From NCEH01 sp043195195 (GTDB lineage: Bacteria > Pseudomonadota > Alphaproteobacteria > Rhizobiales > Xanthobacteraceae): DNA of 64,000 nucleotides. How positions within the stretch are numbered: the stretch's first letter is position 1; each line of letters starts with the position of its first letter. Position numbers and translations under genes: made by a program. This document shows, in pieces, positions 62,522 through 64,000 of the stretch. The DNA lies in NCBI RefSeq assembly GCF_043195195.1, contig NZ_JBAFWT010000030.1:1-64000 (forward strand), written 5' to 3'. The notes below the pieces were generated by a model. It made no database searches. It saw only the letters and a list, made by a program, of their open reading frames with translations, and was not told the DNA's origin.

Positions 62522-63391
62522 TCAGGACTTGAGCGCGTCCGCGATAACGGACGCGAACGGCGTGGTGGGCCGGCCGATCAACTTTGAGAGCACGTGGGAT
62601 TGGTCGAACAAGGCGTCCCCGGCTGCGGCGGCATCGGCATCGGCGAGCAGCGCGGCGAGGTTTTCTGGTAGCCCCGCGCTCACGAGCACGGCACGATATT
62701 GCGCCTCGGGCATGTCCACGTAAGGGATCTCCCGCCCGGCCTGCCGCGAGAGCTCGGCCGCGAACTGCGCCAGCGTATAGGCATCGTCGCCGGCCAGTTC
62801 GTGCACGACCCGGTCGGCGGTGTCGTCGATCAGGGCCAGCGCGGCGGCCTCGGCATAATCCGCCCGCGCGGCACCGGAAATGCGGCCTGCGCCCGCGCTG
62901 CCGAGAAAGGCGCCGTGCTGTAAAGCGGACGGGATCGAGGCTGAGTAATTCTCCGTGTACCAGCCGTTGCGCAGCAGCGTTACGGCAAGGCCGCTTGCGA
63001 CAAGCAGGGCCTCGGTCTGCCGGTGCTCCTCGGCGAGTCCGAGGGTGGACGTGTCCGCATGCAGCACGCTGGTATAGGCGATCCGCGCCACCCGCGCCCG
63101 CTTGGCGGCTTCGATGGCCTTGCGATGCTGGGCCACCCGCGCGCCGATGGCGTTGGAGGAAATTAGCAGCACGCGCTCGGCGCCCGAGAACGCGGCATCG
63201 AGCGCCTCAGGGCGATCATAATCCCCTTGGCGCACCTCGACGCCTTCGGGAAAGAGTGCGGCGGAGCGGGCGGGATCGCGCACCATCGCGGCGACGGACG
63301 CAGCGCCGACCCGCGTGGCGAGGTCCGCGACCACCAGCCGGCCGAGCTGGCCGCTCGCGCCGGTAACGACATATTTGGGATGGGCGTTCAT
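62522..63391 (-). CDS. NmrA-like NAD(P)-binding protein (quinone oxidoreductase 2-type)
   Basis: A 289-residue atypical SDR: KYVVTGASGQLGRLVVADLA nucleotide motif, no YxxxK catalytic pair in the usual place, and NGWYTENYSASIPSALQHGA as in QOR2/YtfG. Such proteins reduce quinones or act as redox sensors. I start at 63391 because GGAGA lies eight bases upstream. Divergent from HxlR. Confidence 0.9.
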   Translation of the reverse strand: MNAHPKYVVTGASGQLGRLVVADLATRVGAASVAAMVRDPARSAALFPEGVEVRQGDYDRPEALDAAFSGAERVLLISSNAIGARVAQHRKAIEAAKRARVARIAYTSVLHADTSTLGLAEEHRQTEALLVASGLAVTLLRNGWYTENYSASIPSALQHGAFLGSAGAGRISGAARADYAEAAALALIDDTADRVVHELAGDDAYTLAQFAAELSRQAGREIPYVDMPEAQYRAVLVSAGLPENLAALLADADAAAAGDALFDQSHVLSKLIGRPTTPFASVIADALKS

Positions 63392-63421
63392 CGGAGTCTC
63401 CAGTCTCATTCATTGACCCTG

Positions 63422-63436
63422 GTCTCAGATAGAGAC
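63422..63436. promoter_or_regulatory. Dyad in the NmrA/HxlR intergenic region
   Basis: GTCTC-AGATA-GAGAC lies between the two divergent genes, with additional AGTCTC copies at 63395-63406. This is a reasonable HxlR operator candidate. Confidence 0.5.
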
Positions 63437-63494
63437 TAAAGATGGACCCCGTAAGACGGCACTTTTCCGTCACCTGGTTACGCCGGAGGAACCC

Positions 63495-64000
63495 ATGACC
63501 CGCCCAAAGTCCCTGCGTGCCCCGCGCCCCGGCGATGCGTTCGGCGCGCAACCGGTGGCGGGCGCAGCCGAGGCGGTTGGGGCCAAGGAGGCGCTCAGGG
63601 CAACGCAGGCGCTTGGGGCCAAGTTCGAAACCTGGGTGGCCGGGGGCCTCGATGAAACCCGCTGCCCCATGCGCAACCTGCTCGACCGGATCGGCGAGCG
63701 CTGGTCCATGCTGCTGGTCTGCGCCCTCGCAGGCGGTCCGCGCCGGTTCAGCGCGCTCGGGCGGCTGGTGCCCGACATTTCCAAGCGCATGCTGACCCAG
63801 ACCTTGCGGACGCTGGAGACCGACGGCCTCGTTCACCGCGACGTCCAGCCCACCGTGCCGCCGCGCGTGACCTATTCGCTGACCCCTTTGGGCGAAAGCT
63901 TTGCCGGGCCGCTTTCGGTGCTGGTGGAGTGGGCGGAAGCCAATTTCCCGGCCGTGCTGGCGGCGCGTGCGCGCATGTCGGCACACGCGCAGGACCGGAC
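63495..64000 (+). CDS. HxlR family transcriptional regulator, 3' end outside window
   Basis: 168 codons are visible and the frame is open at the window edge. The core CPMRNLLDRIGERWSMLLVC and later PDISKRMLTQTLRTLETDGL with VTYSLTPLGES are the HxlR winged helix, including the conserved Cys used in some members for electrophile sensing. The first 55 residues are an unusual Ala/Gly-rich extension. GGAGG precedes the ATG. Divergent from the quinone-reductase-like gene, the usual layout for a redox/electrophile response. Confidence 0.9.
   Translation, partial: MTRPKSLRAPRPGDAFGAQPVAGAAEAVGAKEALRATQALGAKFETWVAGGLDETRCPMRNLLDRIGERWSMLLVCALAGGPRRFSALGRLVPDISKRMLTQTLRTLETDGLVHRDVQPTVPPRVTYSLTPLGESFAGPLSVLVEWAEANFPAVLAARARMSAHAQDR

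Overview
The window is a GC-rich bacterial chromosome segment with dense, mostly short-spaced genes. The aapJQMP-type general amino-acid transporter, a small NDUFS4-like complex I accessory protein, a HemP protein and a LAB_N/GT2/GT39/PAP2 lipid operon point to an alphaproteobacterium of the order Hyphomicrobiales (Rhizobiales). A Xanthobacteraceae-like host is my best guess. This is inferred from gene content, because no rRNA or ribosomal protein gene is present.

Left part (1-18 kb) is accessory in character. It opens inside a giant gene for a tandem-repeat, probably secreted or surface protein that ends in a DUF4114-type domain. Then follow an FmdB zinc ribbon gene; a MarR-GNAT/SDR pair; a tightly coupled MarR, isochorismatase-like, small membrane protein and MFS operon; a Tat-exported nitroreductase-like gene lying between two diverged direct repeats; a divergent AraC/SDR pair; a DUF2285 gene; a flavin reductase; and a divergent LysR/DHA2-type MFS pair. 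A tRNA-Ser(UGA) closes this stretch, with its 3' end facing the accessory side.

Middle part (18-50 kb) is mostly housekeeping. It holds the aapJQMP amino-acid ABC transporter (with a strong hairpin after aapJ), a cystathionine beta-lyase, a four-gene operon probably for modifying lipid A or another lipid with a sugar (GT39, PAP2 phosphatase, GT2, LAB_N), a divergent amidohydrolase, HemP, an RND efflux pump with its adaptor, an aminotransferase, a K+/H+ antiporter, tRNA-Arg(UCU), the complex I protein, an mhqO/mhqD-like quinone-detoxification pair, class II DAHP synthase, an Rrf2 regulator, and a MoaD-like/Asp-box propeller pair.

Right part (51-64 kb) looks like one catabolic locus. It has two GntR/FCD regulators, an NMT1/taurine-type ABC importer, an arylmalonate-decarboxylase/maleate-isomerase-like enzyme, an epimerase, an SDR, an AbrB-family membrane protein, an amidase gene with a frameshift, and an alpha/beta hydrolase. 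The same 15-bp near-palindrome lies before the AbrB gene and before the hydrolase/amidase genes, and is probably the operator of the second GntR protein. The window ends in a divergent NmrA-like/HxlR pair.

Two parS-like 16-mers (43.79 kb and 57.63 kb) share extra flanking bases and suggest that the segment may be near the replication origin. No CRISPR array, rRNA or intact insertion sequence was seen.
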